Part shown: positions 55,644 to 63,893 of the stretch, piece after piece | Layout of the letters: each line of letters opens with the position of its first letter | Position numbering within the stretch: the stretch's first letter is position 1 | From: Sulfurimonas sp. | GTDB lineage: Bacteria > Campylobacterota > Campylobacteria > Campylobacterales > Sulfurimonadaceae | Length of the DNA stretch: 64,000 nucleotides | Direction: 5' to 3' | Assembly: GCA_021648285.1 (NCBI GenBank) | Contig: JAKITC010000002.1 | Location: forward strand, 46,251-110,250 | Program-made: the position numbers and the translations under genes | Notes under the pieces: model-generated | Told to the model about the DNA's origin: nothing | Seen by the model: only the letters and a program-made list of their open reading frames with translations | Database searches by the model: none

Positions 55644-56761
55644 TGAAAATATTAGTTACTGGAACAGCTGGTTTCATTGGTTTTCACTTAGCAAAAAAAC
55701 TTCTTGAACGTGGTGATGAGGTAGTTGGACTTGATAATATAAATGATTACTATGATGTAAATCTAAAATACGCAAGACTAAATGAGCTTGGCATTCGTCA
55801 TTCTGAACCACACCATCGTCATTCTGAACTTGATTCAGAATCTAATACATTAATTCAATCAACAAAATACCCAAAACATAAATTTATCAAAGCAAACCTA
55901 GAAGATCAAGAAGTCATAAACACTCTTTTTAAAACCCAAAAGTTTGATGCAGTTTGTAATCTTGCAGCTCAAGCTGGAGTTAGATATTCACTAGAAAATC
56001 CTCATGCATATATAAATTCAAATGTAGTTGGCTTTTTAAATATTTTAGAAGCTTGTAGAAATTTTGATGTGAAAAATTTAGCTTATGCAAGTAGTTCTAG
56101 TGTATATGGACTAAATAAATCTCAGCCTTTTAAAACTACAGATAAAACTGACACACCAATAAGTCTTTACGCAGCAACAAAAAAATCAAATGAGCTTATG
56201 GCTCACTCTTACAGTCATCTTTATGGGATACAGACTACAGGACTTAGATTTTTTACCGTATATGGACCATGGGGAAGACCAGATATGGCACCAATGTTAT
56301 TTGCTGATGCAATTATCAATGATAGACCCATTAAAGTATTTAACCATGGAAATATGAGTAGAGATTTTACCTATATAGATGATATTGTAGACGGTATTAT
56401 TAAAGTTATAGACAACCCATCTAAACCACTCTGTCATTCTGAACATCCCACCACTCGTCATTCTGAACTAGATTCAGAATCTAATCTTCCTCCGCAAAGT
56501 TCATCTGCTCCATATAAGATATACAATATAGGAAATAATGCCCCAGTAAAACTTATGGAGTTTATAGAAATATTGGAAAACTCTATAGGAAAAAAAGCAG
56601 AAAAAAACTTTATGGATATGCAAGATGGTGATGTTGTATCTACTTATGCAGATACAAGTGGCTTAATTAATGATTTTGGTTATAAGCCAGATACAAAGTT
56701 GGCAGATGGGATTGGTGAATTTGTGAAGTGGTATAGAGAGTTTTATGGAACACAACAATGA
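55643..56761 (+). CDS. UDP-glucuronate 4-epimerase-like enzyme with two inserts
   Basis: Short-chain dehydrogenase/epimerase of 372 residues, likely making UDP-galacturonate. VTGTAGFIGFHLAKKLLERGDEVVGLDNINDYYDV, then LAAQAGVRYS, ASSSSVYG, and the catalytic YAATKKSNE with Tyr and Lys. Two in-frame repeat inserts add about 20 residues each: [17 protein letters not shown] near 51-67 and [18 protein letters not shown] near 264-281. Both lie in loops, so activity may be kept. The stop overlaps the ORF6N start (ATGA). Confidence 0.87.
   Translation: MKILVTGTAGFIGFHLAKKLLERGDEVVGLDNINDYYDVNLKYARLNELGIRHSEPHHRHSELDSESNTLIQSTKYPKHKFIKANLEDQEVINTLFKTQKFDAVCNLAAQAGVRYSLENPHAYINSNVVGFLNILEACRNFDVKNLAYASSSSVYGLNKSQPFKTTDKTDTPISLYAATKKSNELMAHSYSHLYGIQTTGLRFFTVYGPWGRPDMAPMLFADAIINDRPIKVFNHGNMSRDFTYIDDIVDGIIKVIDNPSKPLCHSEHPTTRHSELDSESNLPPQSSSAPYKIYNIGNNAPVKLMEFIEILENSIGKKAEKNFMDMQDGDVVSTYADTSGLINDFGYKPDTKLADGIGEFVKWYREFYGTQQ
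55796..55843 (+). repeat. Half plus full palindromic repeat in epimerase, copy 1
   Basis: A half unit CGTCATTCTGAAC (55796) followed by a full unit at 55817-55843 with arms ATTCTGAA / TTCAGAAT. Translated in frame as [16 protein letters not shown]. Confidence 0.85.
56433..56482 (+). repeat. Half plus full palindromic repeat in epimerase, copy 2
   Basis: The same half-then-full layout as at 55796: GTCATTCTGAAC at 56433, then a full unit at 56456-56482 with CTAGA as the loop. Translated as [17 protein letters not shown]. Confidence 0.85.
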
Positions 56762-57627
56762 ATGAACTCATAATAGATAATCAAACTATACAGTCTAAAA
56801 TATTTACCATTAGAAGTATGCAAGTAATGATAGATAGAGATTTAGCAGACCTGTATCAGGTAGAGCCAAAACGATTAAATGAACAAGTAAAAAGAAACAT
56901 ACAAAGATTTCCTAAAGCATTTAGATTTCAACTTACTGAAATAGAAAAAAATGAACTGGTCGCAAATTGCGACCGGTTTAAAACTCTTAAACATTCAACA
57001 TCATTGCCTTATGCTTTTACAGAGCAAGGAGTGTCTATGTTAAGTGCTGTATTAAAGAGTGATATAGCAATAGAAGTCAGTATAAAAATTATAGAATCTT
57101 TTGTAAGCATGAGGAAGTTGATATCTTCAAATAGTTTATTTTTTGATAGATTCGAAAGGATAGAACAAAAACTGTCTCTACATGATAACAACTTCAATGA
57201 AATCTTTAACGCCATAGAAGAAAAAGGAATCCCTCAAAAACAACATATTTTCTATGATGGACAAATCTTTGATGCCTATCTTTTCGTAAGCGATATTATA
57301 AAAAGTGCAAAAAAATATATAAAATTAATAGACAACTATATAGATGAAAGCACACTAGTATTGTTTACTAAAAGAGATGCAAATGTGGAGATTACACTTT
57401 ACACAAAAACTATATCTAAACAACTGCAACTAGATTTAAAAAAGCACAATGCTCAATACCCAGCTATTGAGATAAAAAAGTTTGATTTATCTCATGATAG
57501 ATTTCTCATCATTGATGAAAAAGAGGTTTATCACTTTGGAGCGAGTATAAAAGACTTGGGCAAAAAGTGGTTTGCGGTTTCTAAGATGGACATAAACTCA
57601 TTTGAGATGATGGAGAAGTTAAAATGA
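56758..57627 (+). CDS. ORF6N-domain protein
   Basis: 289 residues. The ORF6N domain is at about 10-105: IFTIRSMQVMIDRDLADLYQVEPKRLNEQVKRNIQRFPKAFRFQLTEIE and LPYAFTEQGVSMLSAVLKSDIAIEVSIKII. The C-terminal 140 residues (QIFDAYLFVSDIIKSAKKYIKLIDNYIDESTL, SHDRFLIIDEKEVYHFG) resemble a phospholipase-D-like nuclease fold with a single HDRFLIID motif. Phage-derived regulator type. Overlaps both neighbours by four bases, so it sits fully inside the sugar operon. Confidence 0.87.
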   Translation: MNELIIDNQTIQSKIFTIRSMQVMIDRDLADLYQVEPKRLNEQVKRNIQRFPKAFRFQLTEIEKNELVANCDRFKTLKHSTSLPYAFTEQGVSMLSAVLKSDIAIEVSIKIIESFVSMRKLISSNSLFFDRFERIEQKLSLHDNNFNEIFNAIEEKGIPQKQHIFYDGQIFDAYLFVSDIIKSAKKYIKLIDNYIDESTLVLFTKRDANVEITLYTKTISKQLQLDLKKHNAQYPAIEIKKFDLSHDRFLIIDEKEVYHFGASIKDLGKKWFAVSKMDINSFEMMEKLK

Positions 57628-58985
57628 CAAACATAATTCTCTGTGGTGGAAATGGTACAAGACTATGGCCGATAAGCAGAACACTTATGCCAAAACAGTT
57701 TGTAAAACTTTTTAATGGCAAATCTCTTTTTCAACTTACGGTAGAGCGAAATTCTAAAGTTTGTGACAGTCAATTTATAGTTTCAAACTCTGAACAATAC
57801 TTCTTAGCATTGGACCAGATGGAAGAGTTGAGTGAGATTCTGAATCAAGTTCAGAATGACATGAGTAAATATTTACTAGAACCGGTCGGTCGAAATACCG
57901 CTCCAGCTATTGCTTTAGCTTGTATGGCTTTGGATAAAGATGAAATAGTATTAGTTACACCATCTGATCACCTTATAAAAGATGAGACTGAATATGCTAA
58001 AGTATTGAAAATATCAAAAGGTTTAGCAAATGAAAATAACCTTGTAACATTTGGTATTGTTCCCACTTTTGCTGAAACAGGATTTGGATATATAGAAGCT
58101 ATTAACTTTAATAAAGCAAGTAAAGCTTTTGATGTAAAAGCTTTTCATGAAAAGCCAGATTTTAATACAGCTACATCTTATTTAGAAGCTGGAAACTATT
58201 ATTGGAATTCTGGGATGTTTTGTTTTAAAGCAGGAATTTTTTTAGAAGAGCTACAAAAATATTCACCAGAGATTTATAAATCTTCATTAAAAGCATTTCA
58301 GCAAGCGCGTCATTCTGAACTTGATTCAGAATCTGATATAACTAGAATTAAACATGATGACATGTTGAAAATTCCAGAAGACTCTATTGATTATGCGGTT
58401 ATAGAAAAATCAAATATAGTAAAAGTAGTGCCTTCAAATATTAATTGGTCAGATGTTGGTAGTTTTGATGCACTTGCAGAAGAATTGCCAAATGATAAAA
58501 ATAATAATTTGATTATTTCAGATAGAAAAGTTGAAACAATAGATATCAAAGATTGTATTATAGTAGATACTGGGGATGCTTTACTTGTATCAAAAAAAGG
58601 TTCATCTCAAAAAGTAAAAGAAATAGTTACAAGACTGAAAAAAGAAAAGTCACAATTACCCAATATTCATTTGACTGGTTATAGACCATGGGGAACTTAT
58701 ACTGTTCTTGAAGATAGTGATGGATATAAAATAAAACGTATAGAAGTTAAACCAGGGAAAAGATTCTCTTTACAAAAACATAAATATAGAAATGAGCATT
58801 GGGTAGTAGTTAGTGGTTGTACTACGGTAATTATTAACGATAAAACTTTTACACTTAAACAGAATGAATCAACGTATATAAAAGCGGGGGATATACATAG
58901 ACTTTCAAATGATACTGATGAACTCTTGGTTATAATAGAAGCTCAAGTTGGAAGCTATCCCGGAGAAGATGATTATAAAAGATAA
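57624..58985 (+). CDS. manC: Mannose-1-phosphate guanylyltransferase / phosphomannose isomerase
   Basis: Two-domain enzyme (453 residues) giving GDP-mannose. The nucleotidyltransferase begins IILCGGNGTRLWPISRTLMPKQF and has the VTPSDHLI motif; the C-terminal cupin has GYRPWGTYTVLEDSDGYKIKRIEVKPGKRFSLQKH and VVVSGCTTVIIND. Two repeat units are read through: an inverted one near 71-79 (ILNQVQNDM) and a direct one near 229-237 (RHSELDSES). Both lie at surface-loop-like positions. Start overlaps the ORF6N stop. Confidence 0.93.
   Translation: MTNIILCGGNGTRLWPISRTLMPKQFVKLFNGKSLFQLTVERNSKVCDSQFIVSNSEQYFLALDQMEELSEILNQVQNDMSKYLLEPVGRNTAPAIALACMALDKDEIVLVTPSDHLIKDETEYAKVLKISKGLANENNLVTFGIVPTFAETGFGYIEAINFNKASKAFDVKAFHEKPDFNTATSYLEAGNYYWNSGMFCFKAGIFLEELQKYSPEIYKSSLKAFQQARHSELDSESDITRIKHDDMLKIPEDSIDYAVIEKSNIVKVVPSNINWSDVGSFDALAEELPNDKNNNLIISDRKVETIDIKDCIIVDTGDALLVSKKGSSQKVKEIVTRLKKEKSQLPNIHLTGYRPWGTYTVLEDSDGYKIKRIEVKPGKRFSLQKHKYRNEHWVVVSGCTTVIINDKTFTLKQNESTYIKAGDIHRLSNDTDELLVIIEAQVGSYPGEDDYKR
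57835..57860 (-). repeat. Inverted palindromic repeat in manC
   Basis: AGATTCTGAATCAAGT then TCAGAATGAC: the family unit in the opposite orientation, read in frame as ILNQVQND instead of HSELDSES. Confidence 0.85.
58308..58334 (+). repeat. Direct palindromic repeat in manC
   Basis: CGTCATTCTGAAC then TTGATTCAGAATCT, identical in its 27 bases to the units at 55817 and (bar the first base) 61598. Read as RHSELDSES. Confidence 0.88.
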
Positions 58986-58988
58986 CTT

Positions 58989-59015
58989 CGTCATTCTCAG
59001 CTTGACTGGGAATCT
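58989..59015 (+). repeat. Palindromic repeat variant between manC and gmd
   Basis: CGTCATTCTCAGC then TTGACTGGGAATCT: compensated variant (TCTCAG / CTGGGA arms) four bases after the manC stop. The same variant recurs at 61637 inside fcl. Confidence 0.8.
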
Positions 59016-59046
59016 AATTTATAAAATAAATACAGGAATTAAATAG

Positions 59047-60165
59047 ATGTCAAAAAAAGTAGCATTAATTACAGGAATCACTGGACAAGATGGAAGTTAC
59101 TTAGCAGAGTTTTTACTTAAAAAAGATTATATTGTTCATGGCGTTAAACGTCGTAGTTCTCTTTTTAATACAGACCGCATAGACCATCTATACCAAGATC
59201 CACATGTAGAGAATAGAAATCTAATTCTTCACTATGGTGATATGACAGATAGTATGAATTTAACTAAAATTATTCAAGAAGTACAACCAGACGAGATTTA
59301 TAATCTTGCAGCTATGAGTCATGTTGCAGTTTCTTTTGAAACACCAGAATATGTTGCAAATGCTGATGGAACAGGGACACTGAGAATTCTTGAAGCTGTA
59401 AAACTACTAGGACTCACAAAAAAAACAAAAATTTATCAAGCATCTACTTCTGAACTGTATGGAAAAGTTCAAGAAACTCCACAAAGTGAAACAACTCCTT
59501 TTTACCCAAGAAGTCCTTATGCTGTAGCAAAAATGTATGCATATTGGATTACTGTAAACTACAGAGAAGCCTATGATATATTTGCATGTAATGGAATACT
59601 TTTCAATCATGAATCGCCAGTAAGAGGTGAAACCTTTGTAACTAGAAAAATTACTCGAGCGGCGTCTAAAATAGCTTTAGGTTTACAAGATAAACTCTAT
59701 TTAGGTAATCTTGATGCAAAAAGAGACTGGGGACATGCAAAAGACTATGTGAGAATGATGTGGATGATTCTTCAAGCTGATGAAGCAGAGGACTGGGTAA
59801 TAGCAACTGGACAAACTACAACAGTGAGAGAGTTTGTCAAAATGTCATTTAAGTATGCAGGAATTGAGTTAGAGTTTAAAGGTGAAGGTGTAGATGAAAA
59901 AGGATATGTGCTATCTTGTTCTAACCTTGATTATCAAGTAGCTATTGGTACAGAAGTGATTTCTGTTGATCCTAAATACTTTAGACCAACAGAAGTTGAT
60001 TTACTTCTAGGTGACCCAACAAAAGCAGAAAAGAAACTAGGATGGAAAAGAGAATATCAGCTAAAAGAACTTATAGATGATATGATGGCAAGTGATTTAA
60101 AATTAATGACTAAAGATGTATATCTTCAAGATGGCGGATATAAAACTATGAGTTATTTTGAGTAA
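59047..60165 (+). CDS. gmd: GDP-mannose 4,6-dehydratase
   Basis: First step from GDP-mannose to GDP-fucose or related deoxy sugars. 372 residues: [69 protein letters not shown] and the catalytic [15 protein letters not shown]. Free of repeat inserts, unlike its neighbours. Start ATG 59047 after AGGAATTAAATAG. Product used by the fucose synthase three genes later. Confidence 0.96.
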   Translation: MSKKVALITGITGQDGSYLAEFLLKKDYIVHGVKRRSSLFNTDRIDHLYQDPHVENRNLILHYGDMTDSMNLTKIIQEVQPDEIYNLAAMSHVAVSFETPEYVANADGTGTLRILEAVKLLGLTKKTKIYQASTSELYGKVQETPQSETTPFYPRSPYAVAKMYAYWITVNYREAYDIFACNGILFNHESPVRGETFVTRKITRAASKIALGLQDKLYLGNLDAKRDWGHAKDYVRMMWMILQADEAEDWVIATGQTTTVREFVKMSFKYAGIELEFKGEGVDEKGYVLSCSNLDYQVAIGTEVISVDPKYFRPTEVDLLLGDPTKAEKKLGWKREYQLKELIDDMMASDLKLMTKDVYLQDGGYKTMSYFE

Positions 60166-60180
60166 GGAAAAGAGTTTAAT

Positions 60181-60501
60181 ATGTTAAATATTGAAGAATT
60201 AAAACCAAAAATTATAGAAAGTCTAAAGCCATTAAATTTAGATAAAATAATACTCTTTGGAAGTTATGCTTACGGTACACCAAATGAAAATAGTGATGTA
60301 GATTTGTTGTTGGTTAAAGATGTAGAAGAAAAAGCCACAAGACAATTAAAACTAGAAGCAAGAAAAAGAGTCAGAAGCTTAATATCATCATATAAAGTTG
60401 GATTTGACTTTATAGTGGCAAGTAATAAATTTTTAAAAACAAGAAAAGATTATTTTTATAGAGTAGATATTTTACAAAATGGAAAAGTGATTTATGAATA
60501 A
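60181..60501 (+). CDS. MNT-type nucleotidyltransferase (second pair)
   Basis: 106 residues with ILFGSYAYGTPNENSDVDLLLV (G27-S28, D39, D41). Unlike the first pair it has a longer C-terminus and resembles the MNT partners of PF05168-type HEPN proteins. Overlaps the following HEPN gene by eight bases. Likely antitoxin or modifying enzyme; placed between gmd and fcl. Confidence 0.83.
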   Translation: MLNIEELKPKIIESLKPLNLDKIILFGSYAYGTPNENSDVDLLLVKDVEEKATRQLKLEARKRVRSLISSYKVGFDFIVASNKFLKTRKDYFYRVDILQNGKVIYE

Positions 60502-60895
60502 AACAGCATTTATAGAGTGGATAAAGATAGCGTACCATGATTATAAATCAGCTCAAATACTTTACGATGCAAATCACTATACAGATAGTATTGGTAATGA
60601 TTTACAGCAAGCAATAGAAAAAATTTTAAAATCAACTTTCGCTTTTCATAATAAGAAGATACCAAAAACACACGATTTGTTTGAACTATATGATTTAATC
60701 GATGAGATAGCATTAGAGGAACAAGAGATTGACTTTTTGGATATCGCAACTGAATATTTCAAAGAAGATAGATATCCAAATCCACATTATAGTTTACCAG
60801 AAAGAGAAGAGATTAAAACAATTTTAGATTTTACCTATTCTCTTTTAGAAAAAGTTTGTAAATTATTTAACATTAGTTTAAATGAGATTAAATAA
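60494..60895 (+). CDS. HEPN-domain protein (second pair)
   Basis: 133 residues, helical. [56 protein letters not shown] is the PF05168-type HEPN pattern. A clear RxxxxHxY motif, as in HepT, is not seen, so RNase activity is doubtful. Its stop shares a base with the fcl start (TAATG). Confidence 0.8.
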   Translation: MNKTAFIEWIKIAYHDYKSAQILYDANHYTDSIGNDLQQAIEKILKSTFAFHNKKIPKTHDLFELYDLIDEIALEEQEIDFLDIATEYFKEDRYPNPHYSLPEREEIKTILDFTYSLLEKVCKLFNISLNEIK

Positions 60896-61908
60896 TGAAT
60901 AAAAATTCAAAGATATACATAGCTGGTCATAGTGGACTTGTAGGCAATGCCATAGTTAAAAACTTAGAATCAAAAGGTTACACAAATTTAATCTACAAAA
61001 CTCATAAAGAGTTAGACTTATTAGACCAAGCAGCAGTTGAGAATTTTTTTGAAACTGAAAAACCAGAGTATGTAATACTTGCAGCTGCAAAAGTAGGCGG
61101 CATAGTTGCTAACAATACTTACAGAGCAGACTTTATCTATGAAAATTTACAAATACAAAATAATGTAATTCATCAAAGCTACAAACATAAAGTAAAAAAA
61201 CTGCTATTTTTAGGTTCTACATGTATTTATCCTAAAAATGCACCACAACCACTGAGTGAAGATAGTTTACTAACTTCACCGTTAGAGTATACGAATGAAC
61301 CATATGCCATAGCTAAGATAGCAGGTATAAAGATGTGTGAGTCGTATAATTTACAATATGGTACAAATTTTATATCTGTAATGCCAACAAACTTGTATGG
61401 TCCAAATGATAATTTTGACTTAGAAACATCTCATGTGTTACCGGCACTTTTAAGAAAAATGCATGAAGCAAAACTCAATAACAAGCCACAAGTAGAAATT
61501 TGGGGTAGTGGTAAACCAAGAAGAGAATTTTTATACTCTGAAGATATGGCAGATGCATGTATATTTATTTTGGAGAATAGAGATTTTGAAGATATCTGTC
61601 ATTCTGAACTTGATTCAGAATCTAAAACAACAAGCAGTCATTCTCAGCTTGACTGGGAATCTAATAAAGAGATAAAAAATACTCATATAAATATTGGGAC
61701 AGGAGTAGATATATCTATAAAGGATCTGGCATTCACGATAAAAAGTATAGTAGGATATAAAGGTGAGTTATATTTTAATACAGATAAACCAGATGGTACC
61801 ATGTTGAAATCAACTGATCCTTCTAAGTTGCATGAACTTGGGTGGAAGCATAAGGTTGAATTAGTAGATGGTATTAAAATGACGTATGATTGGTATATAA
61901 GGGATTAA
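60895..61908 (+). CDS. fcl: GDP-L-fucose synthase with two repeat inserts
   Basis: Epimerase-reductase that completes GDP-fucose. 337 residues: [47 protein letters not shown], the [15 protein letters not shown] block and catalytic [15 protein letters not shown]. About residues 235-256, after LENRDFEDI, the chain reads CHSELDSES, a spacer, then SHSQLDWES. These are two tandem palindromic units (61598 and 61637) before the conserved [15 protein letters not shown] resumes. Normal homologues are about 310-320 residues. Confidence 0.93.
   Translation: MNKNSKIYIAGHSGLVGNAIVKNLESKGYTNLIYKTHKELDLLDQAAVENFFETEKPEYVILAAAKVGGIVANNTYRADFIYENLQIQNNVIHQSYKHKVKKLLFLGSTCIYPKNAPQPLSEDSLLTSPLEYTNEPYAIAKIAGIKMCESYNLQYGTNFISVMPTNLYGPNDNFDLETSHVLPALLRKMHEAKLNNKPQVEIWGSGKPRREFLYSEDMADACIFILENRDFEDICHSELDSESKTTSSHSQLDWESNKEIKNTHINIGTGVDISIKDLAFTIKSIVGYKGELYFNTDKPDGTMLKSTDPSKLHELGWKHKVELVDGIKMTYDWYIRD
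61598..61662 (+). repeat. Two tandem palindromic repeats inside fcl
   Basis: Unit 61598-61623 (ATTCTGAA / TTCAGAAT arms) and unit 61637-61662 of the TCTCAG / CTGGGA variant, 13 bases apart, both in frame. Confidence 0.87.
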
Positions 61909-61909
61909 T

Positions 61910-63157
61910 TTGAAAAAAAATAAAATATGCATAATTGGATTAGGATATGTTGGTCTTCCATTAGCTCATGCCTTTGCAAAAAAATATGATGTGACAGGCT
62001 TTGATGTTAATAATAATAGAATAGTAGAGTTAAATAATAATTTTGATAGAACCTTAGAGTTAACAAGTGAAGAATTGATAGAAGTAAAAAATCATCTTAA
62101 GTATAGTTCAAATTTGGATGATATAGAAAATTCAAATATTTACATAGTAACAGTGCCAACTCCAATAGATAAAAATAATAAACCAGATTTAATTCCACTT
62201 ATCAAATCATCTCAAACAGTAGGCAAAGTACTTAGAAAGGGTGATATAGTTATCTATGAATCGACTGTTTATCCTGGTGTTACAGAAGAAATTTGTGTTC
62301 CTGAGCTAGAAAAAATTAGTAGACTTAAATTTAATAATGATTTTTATTGTGGCTATAGTCCTGAACGAATAAATCCAGGTGATAGAGAACGTACAGTTAC
62401 AAAAATACTTAAAGTAACAAGTGGAAGTACTCCAGAAATAGCTACAAAAGTAGATGAACTATATAAGTCTATTATAACTGCTGGTACACATAAATGCTCA
62501 AGTATAAAAATAGCAGAAGCTAGTAAAGTAATAGAAAATACACAAAGAGATGTAAATATTGCACTTATAAATGAAATAGCACTTATATTTAATGCTATGG
62601 ATATACCTACAAATGAAGTTATAGAAGCAGCTGCTACAAAGTGGAACTTTATTAAATTAAATCCTGGACTTGTAGGTGGTCATTGTATAGGGGTAGATCC
62701 GTACTACTTAATATATAAAGCTGAAGAATTAGGGTATAGGCCAAATCTAATACTAGGTGCAAGACAAATTAATAATAGTATGGGTTATTACGTTGCTGAA
62801 AGAACTATAAAACTTATGATAAAAAAAGATATAAATATAAACAATTCTAAAGTCTTAGTATTGGGAATAGCATTTAAAGAAAACTGTCCTGATGTTAGAA
62901 ATAGTAGAGTGGTTGATATTATTAATGGGCTTCAAGAATATGGTTGTAATGTAGATGTTAGTGATTATTTTGTGGATAAAAATGTAGTAATGCAAGAATA
63001 TAATTTACAATTAATTGAAAACTTTAAGTTAGATGAATATAATGCAATAGTGGTAGCTGTAGGACATGAAAAATATAAACAAATTAGATTAAACAATACA
63101 GCACAAGTATTATTTGATGTAAAGTCTATTTTGGACAGTTCTGATGGTACTTTATAA
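61910..63157 (+). CDS. UDP-HexNAc 6-dehydrogenase (TviB/WbpA-like)
   Basis: 415 residues. NAD start ICIIGLGYVGLPLAHAFAKKYDVTGFDVN, then VTVPTPIDKNNKPDL, STVYPGVTEE, YSPERINPGDRERTV, the catalytic-cysteine block NPGLVGGHCIGVDPYYL, and a UDP-binding C-terminus GIAFKENCPDVRNSRVVDI. The pattern is that of enzymes oxidising UDP-GlcNAc or UDP-GalNAc to the uronic acid rather than UDP-glucose. TTG start one base after the fcl stop. Confidence 0.9.
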   Translation: MKKNKICIIGLGYVGLPLAHAFAKKYDVTGFDVNNNRIVELNNNFDRTLELTSEELIEVKNHLKYSSNLDDIENSNIYIVTVPTPIDKNNKPDLIPLIKSSQTVGKVLRKGDIVIYESTVYPGVTEEICVPELEKISRLKFNNDFYCGYSPERINPGDRERTVTKILKVTSGSTPEIATKVDELYKSIITAGTHKCSSIKIAEASKVIENTQRDVNIALINEIALIFNAMDIPTNEVIEAAATKWNFIKLNPGLVGGHCIGVDPYYLIYKAEELGYRPNLILGARQINNSMGYYVAERTIKLMIKKDININNSKVLVLGIAFKENCPDVRNSRVVDIINGLQEYGCNVDVSDYFVDKNVVMQEYNLQLIENFKLDEYNAIVVAVGHEKYKQIRLNNTAQVLFDVKSILDSSDGTL

Positions 63158-63893
63158 ATGATAAAAAAACTACAGAGTATATTAACAAGGCGAGATAAAT
63201 TTTTTTTTGCTCCTTTTTCTATTTTCTATTTTTATTTCTCTAGTTGAAGTAGTAGGCATATCAGCTATAATGCCATTTATGTCTGTTGCTATGGATTTTA
63301 ATGGCATCCATTCAAATAAATATTTTATATATTTTTTTAATTTTTTTCAGTTTAGTAGCGATATACACTTTGTTATAGTATTTGGAGTGATTTTAATATT
63401 ATTTTATATATTTAGAAGTGCAATAAATATATATTACGCTTATGCGATGGCAAAGTTTTCTCATGGACGTTACCATCTTATTGTATATAGATTCTTTGAA
63501 AATTATATGGGAATGTCATATAAGGATTTTGTTAAAAAAAATTCATCTAATTTAACTAAAACTATTGTCTCTGAAGCAAGTAACTTAACAAGATTAATAT
63601 CATCTGTATTATTTATATTAAGTGAATTGCTCATAGCAGTATTAATCTATTCGATGATGCTATATGTAAATTATAAAATCACTCTTTTGCTAACACTATT
63701 TTTATTTATAAATGCAATTTTGATGCTTAAAACAATTTCAAAAAAAATTAAAAAACAGGGTGATAGTAGGGTAAAAACACATCAAGCATTTTTTGAAACT
63801 ATAAACAAAAGTTTTGGAAACTTTAAAATTATAAAACTTCATACAAATGATGATGTAATATTAAATGAATTTGCTAGGAGTCTGTCGGATTAA
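63158..63893 (+). pseudogene. Flippase-type ABC transporter, frameshifted and cut by IS
   Basis: An ATG at 63158 opens MIKKLQSILTRRDKFFF but goes out of frame at T9 (63200-63208). With eight Ts it would read KFFLLLFLFSIFISLVEVVGISAIMPFM and continue through the hydrophobic helices to 63893. The downstream part is the membrane domain of an exporter like PglK/WlaB (SLVEVVGISAIMPF; YAMAKFSHGRYHLIVYRFFENYMGMSY). The nucleotide-binding domain is missing because an insertion sequence starts at about 63877. Together these make the gene non-functional as sequenced. Confidence 0.8.

Noticed and set aside
60494..60895. Second HEPN protein as a HepT-type RNase
   Set aside because: The RxxxxHxY active-site motif was not found, so only the domain family is claimed.
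55643..61908. Epimerase, manC and fcl as pseudogenes because of the repeat inserts
   Set aside because: All three stay in frame over full length with catalytic motifs intact, and inserts fall between motifs.
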